NCBI RefSeq assembly: GCF_000002235.5
Contig: NW_022145615.1
Span: 11,040,891 to 11,104,890, forward strand
Reading direction: 5' to 3'
DNA from: Strongylocentrotus purpuratus
Taxonomy: Eukaryota > Echinodermata > Echinoidea > Camarodonta > Strongylocentrotidae
DNA length: 64,000 nucleotides
The position numbers and the translations under genes were made by a program. How positions within the stretch are numbered: the stretch's first letter is position 1; every line of letters starts with the position of its first letter. Positions 42,701-54,700 of this stretch are shown here, piece by piece. Under the pieces are notes generated by a model. It was given only the letters and a program-made list of their open reading frames with translations, searched no databases and was not told the origin of the DNA.

Positions 42701-45700
42701 TCTGACCTTTTATCTGAGAAGGTTTATAAAGCGAAAATATATCCTTATGAAGACTGGGCAGTCTATCAATATGCTTCACAATTCCTTGTTTGTTGGAAGA
42801 TTTAAAGGTAAAGACCAGTATTGGAAATGCCCCAATTTCAAAAAAATGAAATGTAAGCTTTCATTACCAATCATGTGAAAGAATATGTTTTAACTAATAC
42901 ATGATGATAAAAAATTTGCCGGGAAACCGCCTACTAATTCATATATTTGGTAAATTTATTTCTCTCATGGTCTGTGAGAGATATAGGGTAGTCCCATATA
43001 TATCTTTCTGTGTATAGTGCTTGTAACTTTACGAAGAATGGGCCAAATTTCTTATCATTTTGATGATTCCAGAACCTTGCAGATGCTAGATGCTAGATGA
43101 TCAACCTTTTCTGATCGATTCCACAACATTTCTTTCACAATGCAATCGCATGACCATTACTGGTCTTTACCTTTCAAGAGAAATTCTCACTATCATAAAT
43201 ATATATGTATGAGAGTTTGAAGTCGAAGATATACATTTATAGTGGCAAAGAGCAATATGCCTGTGGTGCTAATTTCTGTAGTACTTCCTGTAGACCATTA
43301 AATAACTACGACACATTTTGTTGAACATGTAATCTATAAAGGGCTGATTTTCTATCTTAGAATTTTAAAAGATTTACTCTTTCAGCGTTGATTTTCACAC
43401 CTCCTATGCTGACTCCTGTGCAATATTCCTAACCTTTAACCCGAGCGAGAAAACCCCCCCTTCCACTTTCAGGCAACTCTGACATGGGCTATGCTTCCAT
43501 GATCATGGACGAGACCACGCCCAACGACCTCTTGACCTCTCCCGAACTCTCTCCCACCAAACTAGCCCGCCAGCGGGACTCCCAGTGCCTGGACGAGGAG
43601 GACGAAGAAGAGGCCACCCAGGACCAGGACAATGACCGCGAAGCTGATGTCGTCGGGCGTGAGAAGATGACTGGGGTAGATGGAGAGGTGAAGGGGGTCG
43701 TGGAGAGGAGAGGCAGGGAGGAGGAGGAGGATGAGGAGCAGGACGGGGTGAAAGAGGGCGTACATGAACGTACCTTTGTGGCAGATGACGACCTGTCACT
43801 TGTTGGTCACAGAAAAGAGGGTAATTGCCTTTTTTTGTGTAATTGCATTTTTTTGTGTAATTGCAAACAGCTCCCCTATTTGTGCTATATCAGTATTCTT
43901 TACCCTGAATTTCCAGTGTATTTATATTGCAAACAAAACCATATGCTGCTTAACAATTTTCTTGGTAAATTGTGTATTCTGATCTCTTGCCTATGTATTC
44001 CTGTTCATAGCTGATCCCTGCTAACGCAAAATCTTGTGAAGTTCTTTCATTCGTAACCTGGTATATGGTGTCCGGAGTGGCTTTGTGTGCAAAATATAAT
44101 CAGTACAGTGTATGAAAATCATCATGTGTAGTAATTGTAGTTGCCATCAGTGGTTCAAATCTATTTAAACTTGAGCTGATCAAAACACTAGATACTTTCA
44201 TATTTTACTTAGGATTCAGCCATGGCATTGCGGACGTTATTTGTTGTTGCATCATACATTGCTACCTCCCCTGTTCTCTTTGTGCATGCTCAGTTCTTGT
44301 AGTAGACTGCATATTTAATGTGCATGTGGTATGTAGAATGTGTAGAATGTCTAGTTACAATAGTGCATACACCAGAAGTTCACTTATGTTTTCAGAACAC
44401 TTTTTCAGAATTTGTTCATTATATTATATAAAATAAAATATGAACATAAAATCTGCAGTATTCCAACATGTCTATTTCTCCAGGAATTGTTCAGAAATAT
44501 AATATATTCTGTCCTACAAACATCCTGAAAATGTCAGCTAGGAATTCTGTTCATTTCTTAGATACCTGTGTCCTGTATATTGTTTCGATATTCAGAAATT
44601 TTTCAAATGGGATGTTTGCCTGCATAAGTAGGAACAAACTCTCGTCTACCTTAAATGTGAATCCTATTCTGAAGACTTCTCAATTTCAAATTGGCAACAC
44701 TTTAAATGCATTTGCCTTCTACAGAGCTGAGTGCGGAGATCACCAACATCAAATCCCGCAGCGCCCCTGTGAGTGAGGTCTCCACCCCTATCAGCCGGAA
44801 GAGGCTGGACCTGGGGGGCATCGACACCCCTGATGATGGGCTGTTTGGTATCACCGATCTGAATGAGGAGGAACCCAGAGGGCGTGGGAGCAGTATTCTG
44901 CGGAGATCGAGGAGTAGTGTTACCAGTCGGGAAGCAGTGCATGGTGAGAGCCACAAGAAACAATTTGATTATAGATGACACAAAATCCAGGATGATTTTA
45001 ATTTCTATTTGCCATGAGTGATAATAGACACTAACAATACTCATCAATAAATATAGGAATTACGCTATCAGGGATGCCAGTTTCAGGCAATAGCATGAAT
45101 ACAGGCCCTGGCAAGTTATTTTCAGACCATAGTTCAGGCTTTTTTGTGAACAAAATAACTCATTCTATGTGATTTTCAGGCCCTCTGATCAATTTTAACT
45201 TGCATCCCTGCACTATGCATTACATAAGATTTGCATTTCAAATCGTAGTTGGCTGTTATGATAACTCTTCTGTCACCTGTACAGAGTCGAATTTCCGAAA
45301 TAATCTGGAAACCTTTGATGAAACTACCCATGAGAAATGCAGTGTGGTACAGGGATATCACTTTTAAGTTAGTCGTACGTGAAGAGAAATGTGACAATGA
45401 TGGGACGTTTTTTTTTTTTTTTAATGAGAGATTTCTTGTTTTTGTTTCCACTTAACAAGTCATAATCCTAAGCTAAGTGTTGTACAAAGTTGCAATTAAT
45501 CAAAATCGATTACAAATCCAAGTCTGTTGTTATACTGAATACCTCAAAGGTAATAAAATAGAAATAATTGATTATTTTTAAACTATCAAAGTTAGTATTT
45601 CATCAGAGTTGAAAATCAAAGATCAGACAATGAATGCAAGTTAAAATTCCTTTCCTTTTGTTGTTTGATTCCAGTGGTCCTTGATACTTCCCACTCATCA

Positions 45701-48700
45701 ATGAATGGCAACACGTCACTGTTAGATGCCAATAATCTTGAGGAGGACAATCCATTTGATGATTCGCATCTTTCAGACCCCAATGACACGCCTCGAAGGA
45801 GGCACAAAAGCGCAGGGGAACACGCCTGGTCATTAGCGATCAGGAAACGAAACAGCAGCGGGGGTGACGCCGCGGCCACCATCACCGACAGTCTTGCCAC
45901 CAGCGATAGCGACGTGATCAGCGAGGACAAGTTTGGTTGTGACGCGAAAATGCTCGAGAAATTGCGGACTAGCAGCGAATCGAGCCAGTCTGGCACCCAC
46001 TCGCGGTCCCTGTCCTGCGGTAGCCGACCGCAGTATATCGACCAGAAGGGCGAGGAATTCCCTGTGCAGGTGAACGCTTTGGACGATGTGGGTAAGGAAG
46101 AGTTGTTGGATGTTTGCCATCAGATTAAAACCTTGAATGCAAGCGAGGACAGGGGGAGCTCAGAAGGGATGACAGACTCTGGTGATGATCTCCTGGTATC
46201 GATCAATGAGAAGAACTCACAAGATACTAGGGAGAGTGGTAGTGGTGATTTGATAGAGGTAGTCGATGAAGGTAGTAAACTGAAAGCTTCCAGTATCCCA
46301 AATGGTTTGCATGACATACATGTTAGTCCTAAACACACGACGGACAATGTCAGTACTGATGATGATGCATTGGATGACGTTGAAACACCGCTAGAGAATG
46401 GCTTGGGTAAAACAGAACTGTACAAACTGGAAAGTATGGAATCATTACCTAGTAACTCGTCATCGAATGACACCAAAGACTCTAAGGAGAACCTGTCATC
46501 GAAGCCTCGAAAGACGCCCAAGCGGACGCCAAACTTCCTGTCCAACCTGTTGACGTCGCCGTTCACGCCCCGCATGTCGAAGCAGTCCATCAGCCGCACC
46601 ATCCAGTCGGCTTCGTCGCAGATGGAGACCCTGAGGACACGTGCGACGGACTTTGCCTCCAAGGTCGGGGAGTACACCAGGCAGCTCTCCTCCCCAGCCA
46701 TCAAGGACAGTCTGAGTAATCCAAACCTCATGGACATTGATGACACGTACAGAGGAGATTACGGTGGCAAGTCAGAACCCAGAACCATCGCTGGATCATG
46801 GGGTGATAGCAGCAAGATGGATAGCTTGAATCCAGAGGAAATGGGCATCCACATGCCTGGATCGCAATTTGCAGGTACAGTATTCTTACTCTATTAGTAA
46901 CAGTGGTTGGACAGTGAATAAGGTGCTTTCCTCCACCGTATACCGTAGCTGTATTCTCATTCTGTTCTTATTTTGGTAGTCATGTTTTCAAGCAGAACCA
47001 CTGTAAAGGGAAATGGCATATATTGTTCCATTTTACAGTTTTACAAGAAGACAATGTTTACTTTTATATTGGAATGTATATATAAACTTAATGGACCATA
47101 AGACACTCTTTGCATATATTAGGTTTCATAATTCTTTTTTTGTATTAAGCAGGGGGTGAGATCTGAGGCAAAATATGTGTGCCTGTGATAGGTTTGACTT
47201 TTAATTCAACATTCACAAATTACCAAGTTTGATTACTGGTATGAAATTCTTTACTTAATGAATGAAACTTTGATCTTTCTGTAATTTTGAGATTTGAAGA
47301 GCAAGCTTATTGTCTTGGCTATGCCATATATTGATGATCACTAATCATCTGAATTCTTATTTTTTCTGCTATCCATACTTGCAGGTAGTACACAGTCTCT
47401 CAATAACCCCATGGCTTCAGATCAAGAAGATGGTTTTAACAGTGTCAAGCGGCAGTATGCCATGCATGTCTTCATGACTAGCTGCTTCCGTTGTGGTGCT
47501 TGCCGATCAGCCCTCTATGATGAACACATCATGGCAGGATGGGCTGCTGACGATTCCAATCTCAACACAAGGTTTGTGATTGTAGCCCCCTTATCTGTCA
47601 ATTCTTATCACACAGACACAGAACTGCCAACCATTATGTTTTCCCAGAATTATTCTGTTTTTCCTCAAAAGGACGGTAGTACATTTTCTCTTCATGAAAT
47701 ACATTTTTTTAATTCTTACATACCCCACGTCAACCAAATACCCTAAAATGTTGATCACTACTTCAATAGAAAACTCCAATTGAGATTTATAATTTACAAA
47801 AAGTAAACAAAAGGAAAGAAAAAAAAGTGAAAGGCATAAATATTCTGAAAAAGAATGAAAAAGAATGGATATTTCTGGATTGGAGGAGTCTTGCAGGTGG
47901 TTGTAAGTTTTGTTTTAATGAATTCCTTTTTTTTTTCTTCTCGTAATTCCTTTTTTTGGTTGCCATCATGGTTCCCTTTTTGGGTTGCATAGCAAAAGGT
48001 GTTACGTGTCATCAAGTCATATTTTGCTTTGCTATCATTAAAATGTTAGTGATAACGTGTTATCTTCCTTTGTGTACCTACCTATAGTTGTGCATTCTGT
48101 GGATCGCCTCGGGTACCATTCCTGACTGTGACCATCAAGGACCTGCGTGAGCCTGGAGGGCTATGCACCCTGACCCCTAGCCCATCAGCAGAGAGCATGC
48201 AGAGCATCCAATCGGCTCCCTTCCTCAAGCAAGGCGACGCCCTCCCGGGGGGTAAGACGGACGAGTCCGGCAACGATTACCAGTCCAACCCCAGCGTGGA
48301 CAACCTGTCCCTGGGTAGTGAAGGGGAGGGCGACCCCAAGCCCGCCCTGACGGGGAGGACCATGCCGCCCATGAGGGAAGCGGGACTGCATCACTCCGCG
48401 GGAGATGCCGTGATGAGGGAGCAACTGAAGAGAGGCAGTGGAGGGGGGGATAACTCACCCTCCGCAGCCAGGAGGCGGACCGTCAGCGAGTGCCATACTG
48501 CGGATTTGCTGAAGGAGGTAGAATCAGTTGAAAGGCCAGGGAATGGGTAAGTACTGTAATTCCTCCCTCTCCAGCTAAAAACTGTATTAAAGGTAAAGAC
48601 CAGTATTGGAAATGTCCCAATTTCAAAAAATGAAATGGAATCTCTCATCTCATTACCAATCATGTGAAAGAATATGTTTTGACTAATACATGATGATAAA

Positions 48701-51700
48701 AATTTTGCCGGGAAACCGCCTACTAATTGATATATTTGGGAAATTAGTTTATCTATTGGTATGTGAGAGATAAACGCACGTGTCGCGCACGTGTGCGTAG
48801 TCCCATATACATCTTTCTGTGTACAGTGCTTGTAAATTTACCAAGACTGGGCCAAATTTCTTATCTTTTTGATGATTCCAGAACCTTGCAGTACACACCA
48901 ATACTTATATGCTAGATGATCAACCTTTTCTGATCGACTCCACAACGTTTCTTTCACAATGCAATCGCATGACCATAACAGGTCTTTAACTTTAAGGAAA
49001 TCATTAGTTCTGACAATTAGAATAATGAAAAGAATGAAATCTCCTCAGATTTAATTACTCCTGAGGCTTTAAATTTCAAATATGAATTTTAAACATGATA
49101 TCTGCAAGCAGATACAGTCAAAAAAGCTAAGCTAGGAGCAAAAGAGAACATGTGGAAATCATGCTTTTTTATTGAATTGGATATGTAGTCCCATTTATGC
49201 ATAGGCAGGGCTCCTCACTAGCTTTTTTGTGTTCAGATTTGGATTAAGTCCTATCTAATTTTTTTGAAATTCTGGGGTTCAGGACCTAGATTTTAGGTTC
49301 CAATGTGCTCAGGTGCCTGCTAGTGTCAAGCCCTAACATATGCTTTAAGGTATTTTTCAGGACATTGATGATTGGTGTACATTGTTATTAATGCATTAGG
49401 TTTTTCTGGTTTGAACAATCCACCTTTGCATGATAAAGTGTTCAGATTGACCCGGTAATGGCCATTCAGATAATACTACTAATAATGATAATAATAGGCA
49501 TTTATATAGCACCGTCTATCTAGACAATTCTATTCAGAGGCGCACTAATTATTTTTTACCCCGGCTTTAGCCTAGCTGCCATTATAGCGCTCTAGCATTT
49601 CAAGGAATTAATTCCTGCCAGGTACCCATTTACCTCACCTGAGTAAAGTGTGGCAAATGTAGATAAATGCCTCGCCAAGATACATTTAAAGCTCATGCAC
49701 ATGATGTCATCTTGGAAGGAGCAAGCATTGACCTCTCAAGTGTACTGTCTTCCTCTGTGCTAATATCCTTTAGGTACCCTGCCAACATGCGTCCAGGCAC
49801 CTCTTACAGCCTTCCCCGCTGCAAGACCATCCAGGAGACGACCAACCACAACGCAAGCCTCCTGGCTGACTTCTCCACCTTCTCCACCATCAGTCTCCCC
49901 TCCAGCATGCGGGGCTCCAGGGAGTTCCTGGCCCCGCCTCCTCGCAGGGACGCGGATCCCGACCCCGTCAACGTGCCGTACCTCAGCCCCCTGGTCCTGC
50001 GCAAGGAGATTGAGAACGTGATTGATAATGAGGGCGAGGAGTGTCTGAGGCAACCTGCTTTCGTCTCCCAGCACCCCATTATATTCTGGAATCTTGTGAG
50101 TATATTTAAATCCATATGCTTTTTGGCATGGTTTGGTTGTTGAAATTACCTGCATCATTTATTTGGTTGCAGTACTCTTGAAGTATTAGAAATGATTTGC
50201 CCAATTTTTTTTTCTTCATTTGATTGAATGATTTAGCTGTGGATGCATCTTAGGGGTATTTGCTGAGAAGAAAATAATGACATATTTGGTTTCCCCCCGG
50301 ATGTTAATAGAAATAAATTGATTTTCACTAGCTTTCCTTGTTCCAACACATGTTTTTCAATTTCCCACCTCAACACATAATTCATTGAGCAATGTCCTCA
50401 TGTTATCAAGAATGTGAGCATCAATTTCATTTTTTTTTCTTTCCAGATCTGGTATTTTAAACGGCTTGACATGCCCAACTATTTAGAGGGTGCCCTTCTG
50501 GCTGCCTACAGCGATAACAGGGATCTAAATGTAAGTAAACCATTACCTTATCAGCCTTATCCATGTTCTACAATTGTGCACTGATCCAGAATAGCTGATT
50601 CCTTTGCCTTTGCTTGCTCGAGATGTCTCTAAGCAATGTCTCTAAGCGCTTTACAGATATACTATTACCGTATTTTCCGGCGTAAAGGCCGCAGTATTTT
50701 CGGGTGAGAAAAAATCAAAAAGTCGGGGTGCGGCGTATACACAACAACAACAAAATTCAGCGGTCAAAACATCACGTCCATTTGCACGTATGGGATTATA
50801 GGAACGGTAGCATGACTAGACAATGGTACAGGACAATTCTAGAATAACTCCACACAACTTACCGACAAGTTTATGTTGCATAGTTGACATGAAGACGAAA
50901 AAACTTATTTTTCTAATAAAATCTGCCGATAGATCTAGATCTAAGTCCATACCATTGCATCGCCAAAAAGTAAACAAAGGGACAGGCCGTTACTTACGGA
51001 GCTAGCTGCCGCGCAACGCAACTGCGCAGGTCGAAAAATGCTATTTCGGATTACACCGTACATCGAGGAAGGGGTATTGTAGGATACCAAATCTGCGTAC
51101 GATACAGTACTAGCTTAAAAGTCGATGAAGATCTGCTAAATTATGATCATTTTTGAGGTTAACTTCTTGTTGATTTATAAGAATATCGATGAATTTGGTA
51201 TAGTTTGTAAAAAAAAAAGAGTGTTCTACAAGAAAATTACGATCATTTTGTTTGGTCCGTTTTTTTTTTTCTCTTTTTATTTTTTTTAAATTTTTTTCGT
51301 CAACGAAATGTCAAAGTTGGGGGTGCGGCCTATACGGCAGTGCGGCCTTTACGCCGGCAAATACGGTACCTTGGTCATTGGATTCAGTGCTTGCCCACAC
51401 ACATCATGTACAAAATCTCAACCCCCTGGGGAGCTTTTCAGCCAGACGTTACTTGACGCTCAAAAACTATGACCGTCGCATCCTACCGGGTACCCATTTA
51501 ACACCTGGGTAGAAAGTAGCAAGTGCAGGTTAATATCTTGCCAAAGAATATTAGTGCCGTGTTGGGATTCAAACCCTCGACCTTTGCATCTCCAGTCAAG
51601 CGCCCTAAAACACTCGACCACAACACTCCCAGATGGGTACCTTAGGATCAAATCTAGATGAATGACATCATCCATTCAGTCATTTTGTTTCTCTAGAAGT

Positions 51701-54700
51701 TCTAGATGCCCCAAGTTATTTCAGATTGAGAGTTCTAAAAAGGGGATTGGTCCATAGGAACCAAATTGGAGATACAAGGCTATTCTAAGTTCATCCTTTC
51801 TGAACCAGCGCCCTGTCTTATTAACTCTTATTTGTGATTGATATCAATCGAAACTGTGTACACAAGAGATAGAAGACCTGTACAGTTGTGATTGATTGGT
51901 GGACTTGCGATTGATTCGGGTCAATCAAATTATAAGACGGGGCCCATGTTTAACTTACACCACCTTCATGATTACAAACTAAACCCTCATTCCTATGTTT
52001 TCCTCTTCTTTTGTTGTTGACAGGATGGTGGTCGTTACCTAGCAACGGATTCAAGGTACGTGAAGGTGACGATCCTATGGGACAACCTGAGTCTGTACAA
52101 GGAGGATGGGATCCCGATGTATCTTCACTGGACGCCCAATGCACAAGCTATCAAGAATGCGATCAACGCACCGGATAAAGCAGACTTCTCAAGCTCGTAA
52201 GTCATCCTTGATTTGTTTTTTCTTCAATCTAAAAAAATAATCAGAAAGGAAAAATATTGTGATAGCCGATAGTATTTAGGTCATGTGGGTGGTAATATGT
52301 CATGGTAAATTTACTAAGTATTGTTGATGAGGGATACATGTGCAGAGCAAATAATGTCCTCCTATAGTACTAGGGTGGTGAGACGTCTCCTTGCCTCTGT
52401 GAATTCAGAGGGTGTTTCACAAAGACTAAGATCGACTTTAAGTTGAACTTAACTATGGCAGGCCGTGCCACTCACATGCCACTCACCATTTACGGGCATC
52501 GGTCTCTCAAGGGACGTACATATCATAGTCACAAATCTACAGAATTTACATTTTTGGTAAATCATTATTGAAGGAATTTTTTGTATATAAAGATCATAAT
52601 GGTGAGAGCAAACAGTGGCATGACGGCCTGCCATACTAAAGTCCAACTTAAAGTTGAGTTAAGTCCAACTTGAAGTCGATCTTAGTCTGTGTGAAACTCT
52701 CCCCTGGGGCTATACTATCTTCACATCACATGAGCAATGATAGCAGTTTCGTTGCATTTGTATTTGGTGATTACTTGCTTACTTTCTCAGGGTTCCTGGA
52801 AATCAGAGAAAGACTATAAATGAGTGGGTTTTTTTTTATACCAGTTAGGGAAAGGTCAAGGAATTTGAGAAGAACCGCTCACATCAAGGACAAATCAGGG
52901 AATATTATTGGCCTCAAAATTTAGTAGTAGTAGGAGTAGTAGTGGTTGTTATTTTACTTGACTGCTAAGAAAGTATAAATGCTTGTTAGTAAGCAACCAG
53001 AGGACTGACGGCTTTGGAATGAGGATTAATGCCTTACCTAAGTGCAGTAGCGCATGGACTTGGTTTTGAACCCGGGTCTCCGGATTACGAGACCACTGCT
53101 CTACCAACTGAGCTATCGCGCCACCTCAAAAAAAAAATTAAGTGCATGTACGTTTAATCTTATATGTTTTGTCTAATATTCAAACAGTGTATTCACTGGA
53201 CGGTTGGCTATAATGACTCTTTATGTAGAATGCTTTCTTATGGAATTTTGAAAATCAAATTGTAATGCTCTAAATGCTGTGTTCAAATGCTTTGTCTGAT
53301 TATTCTGCTTGCAGATTCATGCTCCAGATCGTGAAGTGCATCCGATTCAACAACGTGTTCCTCCCGATCACCATGCTACTGGATGAGTTCAAGAGACAAG
53401 GCATACCCCTAGGGGAGCATCGTAGCATCTACAGAGAACTCCTCTTCCTATCCTTCCTGGCCCTTGGCAAAGATAATGTGGATCATGGTAAGACACAAGA
53501 ACACAGAATCAGTATATTCAATATATAGTATACATGTGGTATTTTGAGCGATTGGGAATCTTTGTCTCAGATTCTAAACAAAATCTTGGATTTAGCTCGT
53601 GCTGCAATCATAATTAAGAACCTTTATGTCAATCAGGGATCCCATGACGTTTACAAGCTGATCGCCCATCTGATTATCAAGAAATTCATGATTGGAATTC
53701 AAAATTTAAAAAACTTTTTCCTAACGGTTTTCATAACACTACAGTCTATTGGGGAAAATGAGTATGGTAAAACTAGTTACTCAAAGATTTTTACTTTTTT
53801 GAGGCACTTCATGATCATTTAGATTTTTCTTTTCTTTTTCAATATTACACTATATCACAGACACTGATAACACGTAGGGCCATGCATCTCAGATGTGGCA
53901 TTGTTAAACAATGCTTTTACTGTTGTGATATAGTTTTTACAATGGAGAGAGTGCTAAATGCTAGATATTTTTGATGCTCTTTGCATCATGTAGAAATTCA
54001 AAAGATGACAAATTAAGTTGATAAGAACATGATGTTGCTAACATCTTCTGCAGATCTCTTTAGTTTGTTAGGTTGAGTTCAATTTATCTGGTTTTGGACT
54101 AAACACTCTACCTAACCCTAAACCTACCTGTAATTTGTTCAACCCCTTTGCAATCCTAACCTGGACCTTATGGGTGGTATTCTCAAAAGTGGAATAACTT
54201 TAGTCCATGGCTTAATCTACCGACTAAGTATGGAATGCCAAGTGTCCTTATGAATATATTTTTGAATAATTTGATATATTCCTAAATTACCATAACATAA
54301 TTATATCATATTTATATTGTTTATTAATTATGTTATTACATTTTATTTTAATTTAGTGACAGATTAAATTATTCAAAAATATATTCATATGGGCACTAAG
54401 CATCCCATACTTAGTCAGTGGATTAAACCATAGACTAGGTTAGTCCGCTTTCAAAAATACCACCTTATATGTTTGATACAATAAAGCCCAGAGAAAATTT
54501 AACGGGACAGATGTTGGGTCAATCAATTTAAGATCATTTCCTCCAGTAGTACTTAGTTGCATTTTCCACTCTAAAATTCTTGTTACCTTCCACTATTTTT
54601 CTTCTAGATGCTTTTGACCAGCAGTATCGAGTGGCATACTCCAAGCTGAGGGAGGACCAGAAGGAACAGATGCAGAAGAATGATCGTCCTCCACCCAGGG

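Noticed and set aside
44468-44776. Alternative start of a 102-residue frame overlapping exon 20
   Set aside because: A different frame from the exon; the acceptor at 44724 and the conserved phase explain the region better.
46120-46746. 208-residue frame antisense to exon 21
   Set aside because: A shadow of the large conserved-frame exon; Ser/Leu-rich as expected from the opposite strand.
53017-53123. Functional tRNA-Thr gene on the - strand
   Set aside because: The A and B boxes are recognisable, but the T stem and acceptor stem have mismatches and no clear terminator follows; a SINE head is more likely.
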